Source: Candidatus Binatia bacterium (lineage in GTDB: Bacteria; Eisenbacteria; RBG-16-71-46; SZUA-252). Taken from it: a DNA stretch of 43,689 nucleotides. Location: NCBI GenBank assembly GCA_035631035.1, contig DASQJL010000122.1:1-43689 (forward strand), written 5' to 3'. Below, one piece after another: positions 35,303 to 43,689 of the stretch. Below the pieces are notes generated by a model that was given only the letters and a program-made list of their open reading frames with translations, ran no database searches and was not told where the DNA came from. The position numbers and the translations under genes are program-made. How positions within the stretch are numbered: the stretch's first letter is position 1; every line of letters begins with the position of its first letter.

Positions 35303-37510
35303 CTAGGCCGACACCTCCGCCGCGTCCAGAACCTCGCGCACCTTCTTGATCAGCGCGTCGGGCGTGAACGGCTTCTGGAGAAACGCCACCCCCGCGTCGA
35401 GGACCCCGTGGTGGACGATGGCGTTGTCGGTGTACCCCGACATGTAGAGCACCCGCATGCCGGGCCGCTCGCGCAGCACCTGGTCGGCCAGGATGCGCCC
35501 GCTCATCCCGGGCATCACGACGTCCGTCAGGAGCATGTGGATCGCCTCGCGGTGCTCGAGGAGGACACGGAGCGCCTCCTTCGGCCCGTGGGCCGGGATC
35601 ACGCTGTAGCCCGCGTCCTTCAGGATCTCGGCGACCAGGTTGAGCAGCGACTCCTCGTCCTCGACCGCGAGGATCGTCTCCCAGCCGCGCGGCACGACGC
35701 GCGCCTGGGGCGTGGCGAGCGGCGGCTCGACCCCCGCTTCGTGGATCGGCAGGTAGACTTTGAAGGTCGCGCCCTGGCCGGGCTCCGAGTAGACCCACAT
35801 GTGCCCCTGGCTCTGCTTCACGATGCCGTACACCGTGGAGAGGCCGAGGCCCGTCCCCTTGCCGAGCGCCTTGGTCGTGAAGAAGGGCTCGAAGATGCGG
35901 GCCCGCGTCTCCGAGTCCATCCCGATCCCGGTGTCGCTCACCGCGATCATCACGTAGGGGCCGGGCTTCACGTCGGGGTGGCCCCGGGTGTAGCTCTCGT
36001 CCAGGATCACGTTCGCCGTCTCGATGGTGAGCTTGCCGCCGCGCGGCATGGCGTCGCGCGCGTTCACCGCGAGGTTCATGAGCACCTGCTCCAGCTGGAA
36101 AGGATCGGCCTTCACGCGGCCGACCTCGCGATCGAGCGACGCGACCAGCTCGACGTCCTCGCCGATCAGGCGTCCGAGCATCCCGCTCAGGTTCCCCACC
36201 ACCTCGTTCACGTCGATGACCTTGGGCTGCAGCACCTGCTGCCGGCTGAAGGCGAGGAGCTGCCGCGTGAGGGAGGCGGCGCGGTCGGAGGCTTTCCGGA
36301 TCTCGTTCAGCTCGCGCTTGCCGATGTCGCCGGGGAGCCGCAGGTACAGAAGGTCGGTGTAGCCGGTGATGGCCGTGAGGAGGTTGTTGAAGTCGTGGGC
36401 GATCCCGCCCGCCAGCTTCCCGACCGCCTCCATCTTCTGCGACTGGCGCAGGCGGTCCTCCAGCCGGTTCCGCTCCGTGCGGTCGGCGATCACCGCGAGC
36501 ACGCCGAGCGGACGGCCGCCGGGCACCCGGAGCGGCGCGCTGTAGACGGCGATGTCGATCATCGACCCGTCCTTCCTCCGCCCCCGCGTCTCGTAGGCCG
36601 TGACGGGGGCGCCCGCGCTGATCCGCTTCAGGACGTCCTCGTAATTCTTACGATCCTCCGTGTCCATGGGGCTGTAGGGCTTGCCGAGCATCTCGTCGCG
36701 GCCATAGCCGAACGTCACCTCCGCCGCGTGATTCCAGAGGGTGATGTTTCCCTTGGGATCGATGGCCGCGATCGGCAGCGGACAGGTCTCGATCACCGCC
36801 TCGAGCTCGGCCGTGCGCTCCCGGACGCGCTCCTCCATCCGGTCGCGCGCGTCGATCAGGTCGGTCTCCACCTCCGCCCGCCGGCGCACGTCGCGGCGCA
36901 CCCGGTGCGTGGCGAAGGCGACCGTCACGATCCCGACGATTGAGCCGAGCAGGATGAGCACCGTGGAGGCCAGGGCGCTCTGCCGCGCCGCCTCGTCGCG
37001 ATGGTGGAGGAGGATCGACTCCTGCTGGCGCACGGCCTGCAGCATCGCGCGGGCCTCGTCCATGACGATCCGCCCGCGGTCGTGGAGCAGCCACTGCCGC
37101 GCCGACTCGGCGCCCCCGCGCCGCCGGATCCCGATCCCCTCGGCCAGCATGGCCAGCCGCTGGTTCGTGAGCGAGCGGAGGTGCGCGACGCGCTCCCGCT
37201 GGTGGCCGTTGTCGCGCGTGAGGAGCCCCAGCGAATCCACCTCGGCGCGAAGCGAGACGGAAGCGGTGGTGTAGGGCTCGAGGAAGAGCGGATCGCCCGT
37301 GATCAGGTAGCCGCGCTGCCCGGTCTCGGCGTCGGCGAGCAGCGATCCCACGCGCGCGGCGTGCGCCATGACTTCCTGGGTGTGGGCGACGGAGTCGGAA
37401 TTGCGGATCAGGGCCCGGATGGAGAGGAACGACACGACCCCGATCAGGATCAGCGCGAAGAGGGTCAGGCCGAACCCGAGGTTCACATGGCGGAGAAGGG
37501 CCTTGGGCAC
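35303..37510 (-). CDS. Hybrid sensor histidine kinase (CHASE3, PAS, HisKA, HATPase, receiver)
   Basis: A protein of about 735 residues from GTG 37510 (GGGAG eight bases upstream; a GTG at 37543 would add eleven residues). Two membrane helices ([19 protein letters not shown] and [19 protein letters not shown]) enclose a CHASE3 sensor domain with [17 protein letters not shown] domain ([20 protein letters not shown]), HisKA with phospho-acceptor His372 in [11 protein letters not shown], HATPase_c ([28 protein letters not shown]) and a receiver with Asp663 ([12 protein letters not shown]) follow. Known CHASE3 kinases sense extracytoplasmic signals of unclear identity. There is no response regulator gene adjacent, so the final output is elsewhere. 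Confidence 0.93.
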   Translation of the reverse strand: MPKALLRHVNLGFGLTLFALILIGVVSFLSIRALIRNSDSVAHTQEVMAHAARVGSLLADAETGQRGYLITGDPLFLEPYTTASVSLRAEVDSLGLLTRDNGHQRERVAHLRSLTNQRLAMLAEGIGIRRRGGAESARQWLLHDRGRIVMDEARAMLQAVRQQESILLHHRDEAARQSALASTVLILLGSIVGIVTVAFATHRVRRDVRRRAEVETDLIDARDRMEERVRERTAELEAVIETCPLPIAAIDPKGNITLWNHAAEVTFGYGRDEMLGKPYSPMDTEDRKNYEDVLKRISAGAPVTAYETRGRRKDGSMIDIAVYSAPLRVPGGRPLGVLAVIADRTERNRLEDRLRQSQKMEAVGKLAGGIAHDFNNLLTAITGYTDLLYLRLPGDIGKRELNEIRKASDRAASLTRQLLAFSRQQVLQPKVIDVNEVVGNLSGMLGRLIGEDVELVASLDREVGRVKADPFQLEQVLMNLAVNARDAMPRGGKLTIETANVILDESYTRGHPDVKPGPYVMIAVSDTGIGMDSETRARIFEPFFTTKALGKGTGLGLSTVYGIVKQSQGHMWVYSEPGQGATFKVYLPIHEAGVEPPLATPQARVVPRGWETILAVEDEESLLNLVAEILKDAGYSVIPAHGPKEALRVLLEHREAIHMLLTDVVMPGMSGRILADQVLRERPGMRVLYMSGYTDNAIVHHGVLDAGVAFLQKPFTPDALIKKVREVLDAAEVSA

Positions 37511-37577
37511 GTGGAGGGCTCCCGGTGGAGGCGCGCGCCGCACGGGACGCGGCGGCGGAACCGATGCAGGGAAAAGC

Positions 37578-38576
37578 CTATCGCCCGGCGGCGGAGGGCG
37601 TCAATGGCGCGAGCCCCATCTCCCGGAGGTAGCGCTCGCCACCCGGCCCGTTCAGGCGCCAGTAGGGAAGCCGCGTCGAGCGGAGAAGCTCCCCCTCGTC
37701 CAGTCCGTCGCGGCCCATTCTGCCGCGCGGAGTCCCCGTGGCGGACCACGCCCACTTGAGGACGCGGTGCGGCCAGGCCGCCTCGATCCAGAAACGGCCG
37801 GTGCGTCCGTCATCCAGGGTCGCGGTGTAGAGGATCGCCGGGAACGGCCCCGCGGGGACGCTCACGCGAACCGGATCGCGCGCGCGGGCGATCGTGGCCG
37901 CGACCCAGGCGGCGGGACGGTGGGCGAGGCGGGTGATGAAGGGGCTCGCGAGCAGGGGAAGGGAGCGCGTTCGCCCGGGCGGAAGGAAGTCGCCTCGCAG
38001 CCCGCGGAGCACGAGGAAGAGGTCGTCCTCGGCGATCCCCCCCGGCTTCATCGGCAGGGAGAGGGCGCGCGATTCGTCCTCGAAGTAGGAGCGCACGAAT
38101 CCGCTGACCGCGCGCGGGCCGAACGCCTGCTCCTCGTAGACCTGGCCGCACCACTCGGTGCAGCTGAAGGCCGTCTTGACCGGAGAGAAGTCGCGGCTGT
38201 GCGTGAAGAGGGAGATCATCGTGTGGTAGTCGTAGATCCCGGTCTGGAAGCTGCGCGACAGGTTCAGCTTCAGCGCCTCGAACGTGTCGGCCGGGTTCCT
38301 CGCGGGGTCGTCCACCTTCACGCGCTTCGCCGCGCTGAAGGGCTCGGTGACGACGATCATGGCGCAGCGTCCCGCCCGGCGCTGGCCGTAGCGGGTGACG
38401 TGATAACTGTAGCCGTTCAGCTCGGCCCGGCCATCCTGCCACCAGGACTCGAAGGATGCTGCGGGCGGTGGCGCAGCCATCGCCCGCGGGGCAGGGCGCG
38501 GCGGGGCGCCTTCCACGCAGGCGACGGCAGCCGCGAGCCCGTACCCGAGCAACGCCGCGAGCGCGGCGCGCTTCAG
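37578..38576 (-). CDS. Uncharacterised exported protein of the nitric-oxide-reductase unit, probable CTG start
   Basis: The frame ends at 37578 and has no suitable ATG or GTG near the N-terminus. CTG at 38576 overlaps the stop of the preceding gene as CTGA and begins a signal peptide (KRAALAALLGYGLAAAVACV) with a possible lipid-anchor Cys20; I take it as the start (332 residues). An internal ATG would remove the signal. The body (GYSYHVTRYGQRRAG, IVVTEPFSAAKRVKVDD, LKLNLSRSFQTGIYDYHTM, FSCTEWCGQVYEEQAF) resembles a family often mislabelled as a septum-formation protein; its role is unknown. Two overlapping starts tie it to the membrane protein and reductase upstream. Confidence 0.65.
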   Translation of the reverse strand: MKRAALAALLGYGLAAAVACVEGAPPRPAPRAMAAPPPAASFESWWQDGRAELNGYSYHVTRYGQRRAGRCAMIVVTEPFSAAKRVKVDDPARNPADTFEALKLNLSRSFQTGIYDYHTMISLFTHSRDFSPVKTAFSCTEWCGQVYEEQAFGPRAVSGFVRSYFEDESRALSLPMKPGGIAEDDLFLVLRGLRGDFLPPGRTRSLPLLASPFITRLAHRPAAWVAATIARARDPVRVSVPAGPFPAILYTATLDDGRTGRFWIEAAWPHRVLKWAWSATGTPRGRMGRDGLDEGELLRSTRLPYWRLNGPGGERYLREMGLAPLTPSAAGR

Positions 38577-39112
38577 CGCGGGAGCGCGGTGCGCACGGCC
38601 CGGAGCCGAGCGATCTCGCGGCGCACGAGAACGAAGCAGGGAAGCGTGGCGCCGCAGAAGGTCGCCTGCAGCCGCGGATCGGCTTGCCGCCCCGCCTCCA
38701 CCGCCACCAGGATTCCCGCGAGCAGGATCAGGGCGAGCGAGATCGCCCCCTGGAAGCGCGCCATTTCCGTGTGCGGCCAGGCGTCCATCGGCCGGAGCAG
38801 CTCCCGCCCGTCGTTCGAGTCGGTGCATGCGTTCTTGAGCGGACAGGCGTTGCACATCTCCGCCTTGGCCCGGTAGCGGACCAGCCGCGCCTTCTCGTCC
38901 CGCTCGATCCGCCACAGGTAGGTTCCCTCCGAGCACTGCCATGCGTCGAAGGCCTGATGATAGCGGAAGCCGATCGCCTTCACGCGCAGCACCCGCGCGT
39001 GCGAACGGCGCGCGGCCCAGCCCAGCGCGGCGGCCACGCCGACCAGGAACAGGGCGTAGCCGCCGACGAACGCCGCCTCCTGAAGCGGCGTCAGGCCCGC
39101 GAAGGAGGTCAC
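38573..39112 (-). CDS. Membrane protein with transposase-like cysteine cluster, coupled to nitric oxide reductase
   Basis: A 179-residue protein whose GTG start (39112) overlaps the reductase stop in a GTGA, so it is translationally coupled. Membrane helices lie at about residues 14-33 and 120-140. Between them a cytoplasmic segment FDAWQCSEGTYLWRIERDE, then YRAKAEMCNACPLKNAC, has Cys60, Cys87, Cys90 and Cys96. This CPxG-like plus YR-A-x-x-C-x2-C-P-x4-C pattern is the zinc-binding region seen near the C-terminus of IS1182-type transposases, but the protein is far too short for a transposase and has two membrane spans. It appears to be a recruited zinc module; a regulatory or assembly role for the reductase is inferred. 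Confidence 0.7.
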   Translation of the reverse strand: MTSFAGLTPLQEAAFVGGYALFLVGVAAALGWAARRSHARVLRVKAIGFRYHQAFDAWQCSEGTYLWRIERDEKARLVRYRAKAEMCNACPLKNACTDSNDGRELLRPMDAWPHTEMARFQGAISLALILLAGILVAVEAGRQADPRLQATFCGATLPCFVLVRREIARLRAVRTALPR

Positions 39113-41394
39113 CGCTCCGCTCCGGCCGGCTCGGTGCGGGTGGCCGCGTCCATGAAGAGCGGCGCCGCCTCGCCGACCGCTTCCGGCACCCGCCGCGCGC
39201 CGCGCACCGCGTTCCAGGCGAGCCAGAGGATGGGGACCGTGCCCGCGATGAAGAGGAGGTCCCCGGGGAGACGCACCCATTCGATCCAGACGTTCATCCC
39301 GCTGGTGAGGAACTCGAGGGAGCGAGCCTCGACGTAGCCCGCCTTGACCGAGTGGTAGAGCTGCAGCACGCCGAGCGGGAAGAGAGTCGCGAAGGACATC
39401 CACGCGAGCCCGATGTTGAGGGCCCAGAACGAGAACTTGGCCGCCCGGTCCGACCAGCGGTCGGGCGGGGTGAGATAGCGCAGGCAGAAGAGCGCGATCC
39501 CGATCGCGAGCATGCCGTAGACGCCCATGAAGGCGGTGTGCCCGTGGTTCGCCGTGAGCGCGGTGCCGATCTCGTAGTAGGAGACGATCGGGAGGTTGAT
39601 CAGGAAGCCGAAGATCCCGGCGCCGAGGAAATTCCAGAAGCCGACCGCGGCGAGGAACATGACCGCCCAGCGATGGGGGAACGCGCGCTTCCCCTCGCCC
39701 ACCTGCGCCGCGCCGAGCTGGAGGAAGCTCCACGCCTCGACGGTCAGGAACGTCAGCGGCACCACCTCGGCCGCCGAGAAGGTGGCGCCCAGCGCCATCG
39801 CCTCCACCGGCGTGCCGTTGAAGTACATGTGGTGCATCGTCCCGATTACCCCGCCGATGGAATAGAGGATGAAGTCGAGGTAGATCAAAGTGAGCGCGAC
39901 GCGCTCGTGCACGACGCCGAGGAGCACGAAGATGTAGGCCACGATCACCGTCGTGAAGAGCTCGAGGAAGTCCTCGACCCACAGGTGCACCACCCACCAG
40001 CGCCAGTACTCGGCGCTCGTGACGTGCGACGCGGTCTGCGCGAGGAGCCCGACTGCGTAGAACGCGGGGATGGCGAGCGCCGCGTAGAAGAACATCCAGG
40101 GCATGTTCCCCCGGTGCTCCTGATGCAGCCGCGTGCGAAGCACGCGGTAGAGGATCACCACCCAGAGCACGAGACCCACGGAGAGGAGCGCCTGCCAGAA
40201 CCGCCCCAGGTCGAGGTATTCGAAGCCCTGGTTTCCGAACCACTCCCAGAGCCGCCCGGCGTAGCCGAAGATCCCCGCGTACTCGCCGGCCAGGCTGCCG
40301 AACACGACGAGCGCGACGGCGCCGAGGAGCCCGTACGCCAGGTAGTGCTGCCCCTTCGGTTCGCCCCGCGCGATCATCGGCGCGATGAAGATCCCCGCCG
40401 CCAGGTAGGAGGCCGCCACCCAGAAGATCGCGAGCTGGAGGTGCCAGGTGCGCGCGAGGTTGAAGGGGAGGATGCGCGCCAGGTCGATGCCGAAGAAGCC
40501 GGCGATCTCGGCGCGGTAGTGCTGCACCGAGCCGCCGAGCAGCGCCTGGCCGAGGAAGAGGAGTCCCATCACCAGGAAGTACCAGGCGGTCGCCCGCTGC
40601 GCCGGCGTGAGCGCGACCTCCCCGGGCGCGCGGAAGCCGATCCGCTCCTGGTCGCGCCCGTGCCATCCCAGGAAGCGCCAGCGCCCGAACACGGCGAGCA
40701 TCACGCCGGTGCCGCCGAGGAGCGCGATCAGCGACAGGACGCTCCAGAGGAGCACGTCGGCGGTGGGGCGGTTCTCGACGAGCGGCTCGGGTGGCCAGTT
40801 GTTCGTGTAGGAGTAGTCCTTCCCGGGACGCCGCGTGGAGGCCGCCCAGGCGGTCCAGGCGAAGTAGGCCGTGAGCTGCCGCAGCTCGACCGGGTCGGTG
40901 ATGGCGCGGGGGCGAAGGCCGAAGCGGGTGGTGGGCTCGGAGAAGAAGGCGGCGTAGCGCGCGACCAGCGAATCGTGCGCGGCGGAGCGCGCCGCGTCGA
41001 AGCGCAGGATGCCGGTGGCCGGCTCGTAGCGGTTGGTCTTGAACGCCGCCACCGTCAGGTCGCGCGCGCGGTCGGAGCTCGCGCCGCCGTAGGCGTCGCG
41101 CACCATCGTGGCGGACCGGCGGAGATAGTCGGCCGTGTAGTCGGGTCCGAGGTAGGCTCCGTGCCCGAAGATCGAGCCGTATTCCATGAGACCGTTCTTG
41201 AGGAAGACCTGCTGCCCCGCGGTGACGTCGGCGCCGGTGAAGAGGACGCGGCCGCTCTCGTCCTGGACCTGTTTCGGGATCGGCGGCTCGGCCTGGTAGG
41301 TGCGCATCGCGAGGAAGCCGAGGACGAAGAAGCCGAAGAGGAAGACCAGAATGGCCGCCTGGAACCAGGTCTTGGCTACGAGGAGAGGTCGCAT
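39109..41394 (-). CDS. norB: Quinol-dependent nitric oxide reductase (qNOR)
   Basis: A 761-residue polytopic enzyme from ATG 41394 (GGAG six bases upstream). It reduces 2 NO to N2O with electrons from quinol, without a separate NorC. The length, the periplasmic N-terminal cytochrome-c-like domain without CxxCH (TAGQQVFLKNGLMEYGSIFG) and the heme-copper-oxidase core identify qNOR. Metal-ligand candidates are His318 (HLQLAIFWVAASYL), His470 with Glu474 (HLWVEDFLELF) and His521-His522 (GTMHHMYFNG). About fourteen helices are visible. It heads an overlapping three-gene unit. No nitrate or nitrite reductase is nearby, so detoxification or partial denitrification is possible. Confidence 0.95.
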   Translation of the reverse strand: MRPLLVAKTWFQAAILVFLFGFFVLGFLAMRTYQAEPPIPKQVQDESGRVLFTGADVTAGQQVFLKNGLMEYGSIFGHGAYLGPDYTADYLRRSATMVRDAYGGASSDRARDLTVAAFKTNRYEPATGILRFDAARSAAHDSLVARYAAFFSEPTTRFGLRPRAITDPVELRQLTAYFAWTAWAASTRRPGKDYSYTNNWPPEPLVENRPTADVLLWSVLSLIALLGGTGVMLAVFGRWRFLGWHGRDQERIGFRAPGEVALTPAQRATAWYFLVMGLLFLGQALLGGSVQHYRAEIAGFFGIDLARILPFNLARTWHLQLAIFWVAASYLAAGIFIAPMIARGEPKGQHYLAYGLLGAVALVVFGSLAGEYAGIFGYAGRLWEWFGNQGFEYLDLGRFWQALLSVGLVLWVVILYRVLRTRLHQEHRGNMPWMFFYAALAIPAFYAVGLLAQTASHVTSAEYWRWWVVHLWVEDFLELFTTVIVAYIFVLLGVVHERVALTLIYLDFILYSIGGVIGTMHHMYFNGTPVEAMALGATFSAAEVVPLTFLTVEAWSFLQLGAAQVGEGKRAFPHRWAVMFLAAVGFWNFLGAGIFGFLINLPIVSYYEIGTALTANHGHTAFMGVYGMLAIGIALFCLRYLTPPDRWSDRAAKFSFWALNIGLAWMSFATLFPLGVLQLYHSVKAGYVEARSLEFLTSGMNVWIEWVRLPGDLLFIAGTVPILWLAWNAVRGARRVPEAVGEAAPLFMDAATRTEPAGAER

Positions 41395-41488
41395 GGGGAT
41401 CTCCGTGATAAGCTCGCGCGGCGCCACGCCGGACCTGCCGATCGCGCCGAACCGGGGCCCTCCGCCCCGAGAGGAGGGAATCCTACCG

Positions 41489-42064
41489 ATGAATCCCGAG
41501 ACCGCAACCCTTCAAACCGAAATCGACCGCCTGGAGCGGGAGCTGCTCGAGGGGCGGGAGCGCCTCGCCGGGCTGAAGCGCAAGGCGCCGCGCCCGGCCG
41601 TGAAGGACTACACCCTCGCCGGATGGAAGGGCCCCGTGCAGCTGAGCGAGCTGTTCGCGGGGAAGCCCGACCTGATCGTGGTGCACAACATGGGGCGCGG
41701 CTGCCGCTACTGCACGCTCTGGGCCGACGGATTCAACGGCGTCTATCCGCACCTGGCCGACCGCGCCGCGTTCGTCGTCTGCTCGCCCGACGCCGTCGAG
41801 GTCCAGAAGGAGTTCGCGTCGGGGCGCGGCTGGCGCTTCCCGATGGTCTCGGGCAAGGAATCCACGTTCATCCAGGACATGGGATTCCGGAGCGAGAAGG
41901 GGTGGATGCCCGGCGTCTCGACGTTCCACCTGGAGCCGACCGAGGCAATCGTGCGCGTAGCGCACGATGGATTCGGTCCCTTCGATTCCTATTGTTCCGT
42001 GTGGCACCTATTCGCGCTTCTTGCCGAGGGTGTGAACGACTGGGAGCCGCAGTACCGCTACTAG
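41489..42064 (+). CDS. DUF899 thioredoxin-like protein
   Basis: A 191-residue cytosolic protein from ATG 41489, with GAGGAGG about twelve bases upstream. A coiled-coil start (LQTEIDRLERELLEGRERL) precedes a thioredoxin-like fold: PDLIVVHNMGRGCRYCTLWADG carries a CRYC redox pair, followed by FVVCSPDAVEVQKEFA, GRGWRFPMVSG and VWHLFALL. This is the DUF899 layout; members are thought to be thiol-disulfide proteins but no substrate is known. It is divergent from the nitric oxide reductase and overlaps the convergent hydrolase by four bases. Confidence 0.87.
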   Translation: MNPETATLQTEIDRLERELLEGRERLAGLKRKAPRPAVKDYTLAGWKGPVQLSELFAGKPDLIVVHNMGRGCRYCTLWADGFNGVYPHLADRAAFVVCSPDAVEVQKEFASGRGWRFPMVSGKESTFIQDMGFRSEKGWMPGVSTFHLEPTEAIVRVAHDGFGPFDSYCSVWHLFALLAEGVNDWEPQYRY

Positions 42065-43197
42065 CGCATCGCCCTCGCGGCGAGCGTCGCCGCTTCGTAG
42101 CGGAGCGATTTCAGATCTTTGTGCCCGTCCGGGTGGACGGCGTTCGTGAGCAGGACGAGATAGGCGTCCATTTCCGGATCGATCCAGAGCGAGACGCCGG
42201 TCCAGCCGCTGTGACCGAACGAGGCGCGCGAGAAGACCGCGCCGCGCGGCGCGGAGTAGGGGCTCTCGATGTCGAAGCCGAAGCCGCGCCGAACGCCGAG
42301 ATTGCCCTCGCACTGATCGGTGGTCATCGCGCGCACCGTCTCCTCGGCCAGGATCCGGCGGCGACCGAGCATGCCGCGGCGGAGAATCATCTCGCAGAAG
42401 CGCGCCACCTCGCGCGCGGTGCCGAACATCCCGGCGTGCCCGCCGATCCCGCCCAGGGCTTTCGTGCGGGCGCGCGGATCGTGCACCGTTCCGCGCAGCC
42501 ACTTCCCGTCCACCCGCTCGGTCGGCGCCACCCGTCCGCGGTCCTTGCGGCTCGTGCCGAAGCGGGTGTCGCGGAACCGGAGCGGCTCGAACAGGAGCTC
42601 GGCGGCGAGGAGGTCCAGTCCCTTCCGGAGCCGCCGTTCCGCCACGCCCTGCGCCAGCACGTAGCCGACGTCGCTGTAGGTGAAGCGGGCCCCCGGCGGC
42701 GCCTCGAGCGGCTCGCGCGCGATCGCGGCGAAGAGCGCGCGCTTGCTCCCGCCGTAGTCGGGAAGGGGATTGTCGGGGACGAAGCCGGCCGTGTGGGTGA
42801 GCAGGCGGTGGAGCGGAATCCGGCCCACCTCGGTGCCGGCCGTCTCGGGCAGGTGGCGCTCGACCGGGTCGAGGAGCGAGAAGGCGCCGCGCGCTGCGTG
42901 CTCCACCAGCACCGGCGCGGTCGCCATCACCTTGGTGAGCGAGGCCAGGTCGAAGATGGTGTTCCGGGTCACCCGCTCGCGGCGCGGGCGCAGGGCCCGG
43001 TGGCCGTAGGCCGCGTGATAGACTACGCGGCCGCGGCGGCCCGCGACCACGACGGCGCCGGGGATCAGCCCGCCGGCGATGCGGTCCCGCAGGAACACGG
43101 AGAGCGGCTTGAATTTGCGGGCGAGGGACCGGGAGCGCGCCCGAGGCGCTGGAGGGTTCGCCATGAGCGGCAGAGGATACGCGAAATGATCGGACAT
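42061..43197 (-). CDS. Beta-lactamase-fold serine hydrolase
   Basis: A 378-residue protein from ATG 43197 (GGAGCGCTGGA upstream). The class C-like active site is present: Ser86-x-x-Lys89 in FDLASLTKVMAT, a YSDVGY tyrosine motif, and GHSGWTGVSLWIDP near the C-terminus in the position of the third motif. LHRLLTHTAGFVPD and KALGGIGGHAGMFGTAREVA are typical of the esterase/DD-peptidase-like group. There is no clear signal peptide, but the basic N-terminus could be exported by a non-standard route. It is more likely an esterase, amidase or peptidase than a resistance enzyme. Confidence 0.9.
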   Translation of the reverse strand: MSDHFAYPLPLMANPPAPRARSRSLARKFKPLSVFLRDRIAGGLIPGAVVVAGRRGRVVYHAAYGHRALRPRRERVTRNTIFDLASLTKVMATAPVLVEHAARGAFSLLDPVERHLPETAGTEVGRIPLHRLLTHTAGFVPDNPLPDYGGSKRALFAAIAREPLEAPPGARFTYSDVGYVLAQGVAERRLRKGLDLLAAELLFEPLRFRDTRFGTSRKDRGRVAPTERVDGKWLRGTVHDPRARTKALGGIGGHAGMFGTAREVARFCEMILRRGMLGRRRILAEETVRAMTTDQCEGNLGVRRGFGFDIESPYSAPRGAVFSRASFGHSGWTGVSLWIDPEMDAYLVLLTNAVHPDGHKDLKSLRYEAATLAARAMR

Positions 43198-43250
43198 TCC
43201 AGCGCGCTCCGGCCTGCCGTTCCGCGGCGGCGCCGCGCCGGGCGCTTTGA

Positions 43251-43689
43251 ATGATCCCGCTCCGCGACGAGAACCGGTCGGGAAGCTTCCCGATCGTCAA
43301 CGTGCTGCTGATCGCGGCCTGCACCGTTGTATTTCTCTACGAAGTGACCCTGCCCACCGATGGGCTCAAGGCTTTCTTCGATCAGTTCGCCCTCACGCCG
43401 GGGCGCATCAGCTACCAGCTCGATTCCGGCTCGGGCTCCTGGGCCGAGCGGATCGCCCCCTTCTTCACCTCCATGTTCCTGCACGGCGGCTGGCTCCATC
43501 TGATCGGAAACATGTGGTACCTGTGGATCTTCGGCGACAACATTGAGGACCGGCTGGGCCATCTGACGTACCTGGTATTTTATCTGCTCTGCGGATTCGG
43601 CGCCGGCATCGTTCACACCATACTGAACTACGACGTTACGGTTCCAAGCATCGGCGCGAGCGGCGCGACCGCCGGGGTTCTCGGCGCGT
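43251..43689 (+). CDS. Rhomboid-family intramembrane protease (3' end outside window)
   Basis: The first 146 residues from ATG 43251 are visible. Helix 1 is PIVNVLLIAACTVVFLYEV; the L1/helix 2 region contains FTSMFLHGGWLHLIGNMWYLWIFGDNIED with the conserved His83 and Asn87. The catalytic Ser137 sits in the GASGA motif (SIGASGATAGVLG) just before the window ends. The second catalytic residue (His in helix 6) is beyond the edge. Rhomboids cleave membrane proteins within the bilayer. No clear ribosome site is visible next to the ATG; the divergent hydrolase start is 54 bases away. Confidence 0.93.
   Translation, partial: MIPLRDENRSGSFPIVNVLLIAACTVVFLYEVTLPTDGLKAFFDQFALTPGRISYQLDSGSGSWAERIAPFFTSMFLHGGWLHLIGNMWYLWIFGDNIEDRLGHLTYLVFYLLCGFGAGIVHTILNYDVTVPSIGASGATAGVLGA

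Noticed and set aside
38573-39112. Fragment of an insertion-sequence transposase
   Set aside because: The cysteine region resembles one, but flanking membrane helices, a defined start overlapping qNOR and an intact frame indicate a working small gene.
42061-43197. Beta-lactamase resistance gene
   Set aside because: The SxxK and YSD motifs fit the broad esterase/DD-peptidase group; nothing points specifically to antibiotic hydrolysis.
38941-43254. Plus-strand open frame of more than 1400 codons at the qNOR region
   Set aside because: It runs antisense to qNOR and the hydrolase, is rich in Glu/Arg/Gly/His and has no recognisable domain.

Overview
This is a high-GC (by eye about two-thirds G+C) bacterial chromosome segment with short intergenic gaps and many GTG starts. 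No rRNA, tRNA, CRISPR array, phage module or intact insertion sequence is visible. An FG-GAP exoprotein with an FlgD/T9SS-like C-terminal domain, Ser/Thr kinases fused to TolB-like/TPR or beta-propeller modules, choice-of-anchor lipoproteins and DUF4118 hybrid kinases suggest a soil or sediment member of the FCB/Acidobacteria-like assemblage. Candidatus Eisenbacteria is my best guess, inferred from gene content only.

Region 1-8.1 kb: a truncated Ser/Thr kinase (minus), a 42-residue membrane peptide behind a hairpin-rich leader, a tandem 27-bp repeat, a large FG-GAP surface protein and a second Ser/Thr kinase with a TPR sensor. Region 8.1-19 kb: pyrE, two paralogous YkuD L,D-transpeptidases, a thioredoxin-like gene with an in-frame TGA at its redox position (candidate selenoprotein), a hybrid histidine kinase, DUF6448, SnoaL-like and F420-reductase-like proteins, an uncharacterised secreted protein and an ICMT-like methyltransferase. 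Region 19-22.1 kb: a DUF6627 (PA2779-like) protein coupled to a C39 peptidase-TPR protein that carries an unusual POTRA/beta-barrel-like C-terminus, then DUF488.

Region 22.2-28.6 kb (all minus): two paralogous GNAT acetyltransferases bracket a TSUP permease, a lipoprotein, a TMEM175-type channel and an ABC-2 exporter. Region 28.6-35.3 kb: an outer-membrane-type protein, then a glyoxylate-bypass locus in which a RamB/ScfR-type regulator is divergent from malate synthase and isocitrate lyase; a strong sigma70-like promoter and an inverted repeat lie in the shared intergenic region. A small membrane protein and a second member of the uncharacterised secreted family follow. Region 35.3-43.7 kb: a CHASE3-PAS hybrid kinase, a three-gene overlapping unit headed by a quinol-type nitric oxide reductase, a DUF899 thioredoxin-like protein, a beta-lactamase-fold serine hydrolase and the start of a rhomboid protease.

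The most noteworthy items are the candidate UxxC selenoprotein with a SECIS-like hairpin at 10.8 kb, the peptidase-barrel fusion at 19.5 kb, and the transposase-like cysteine cluster in a membrane protein translationally coupled to nitric oxide reductase at 39 kb. Two probable CTG start codons at 34.6 and 38.6 kb would be missed by standard gene calling.
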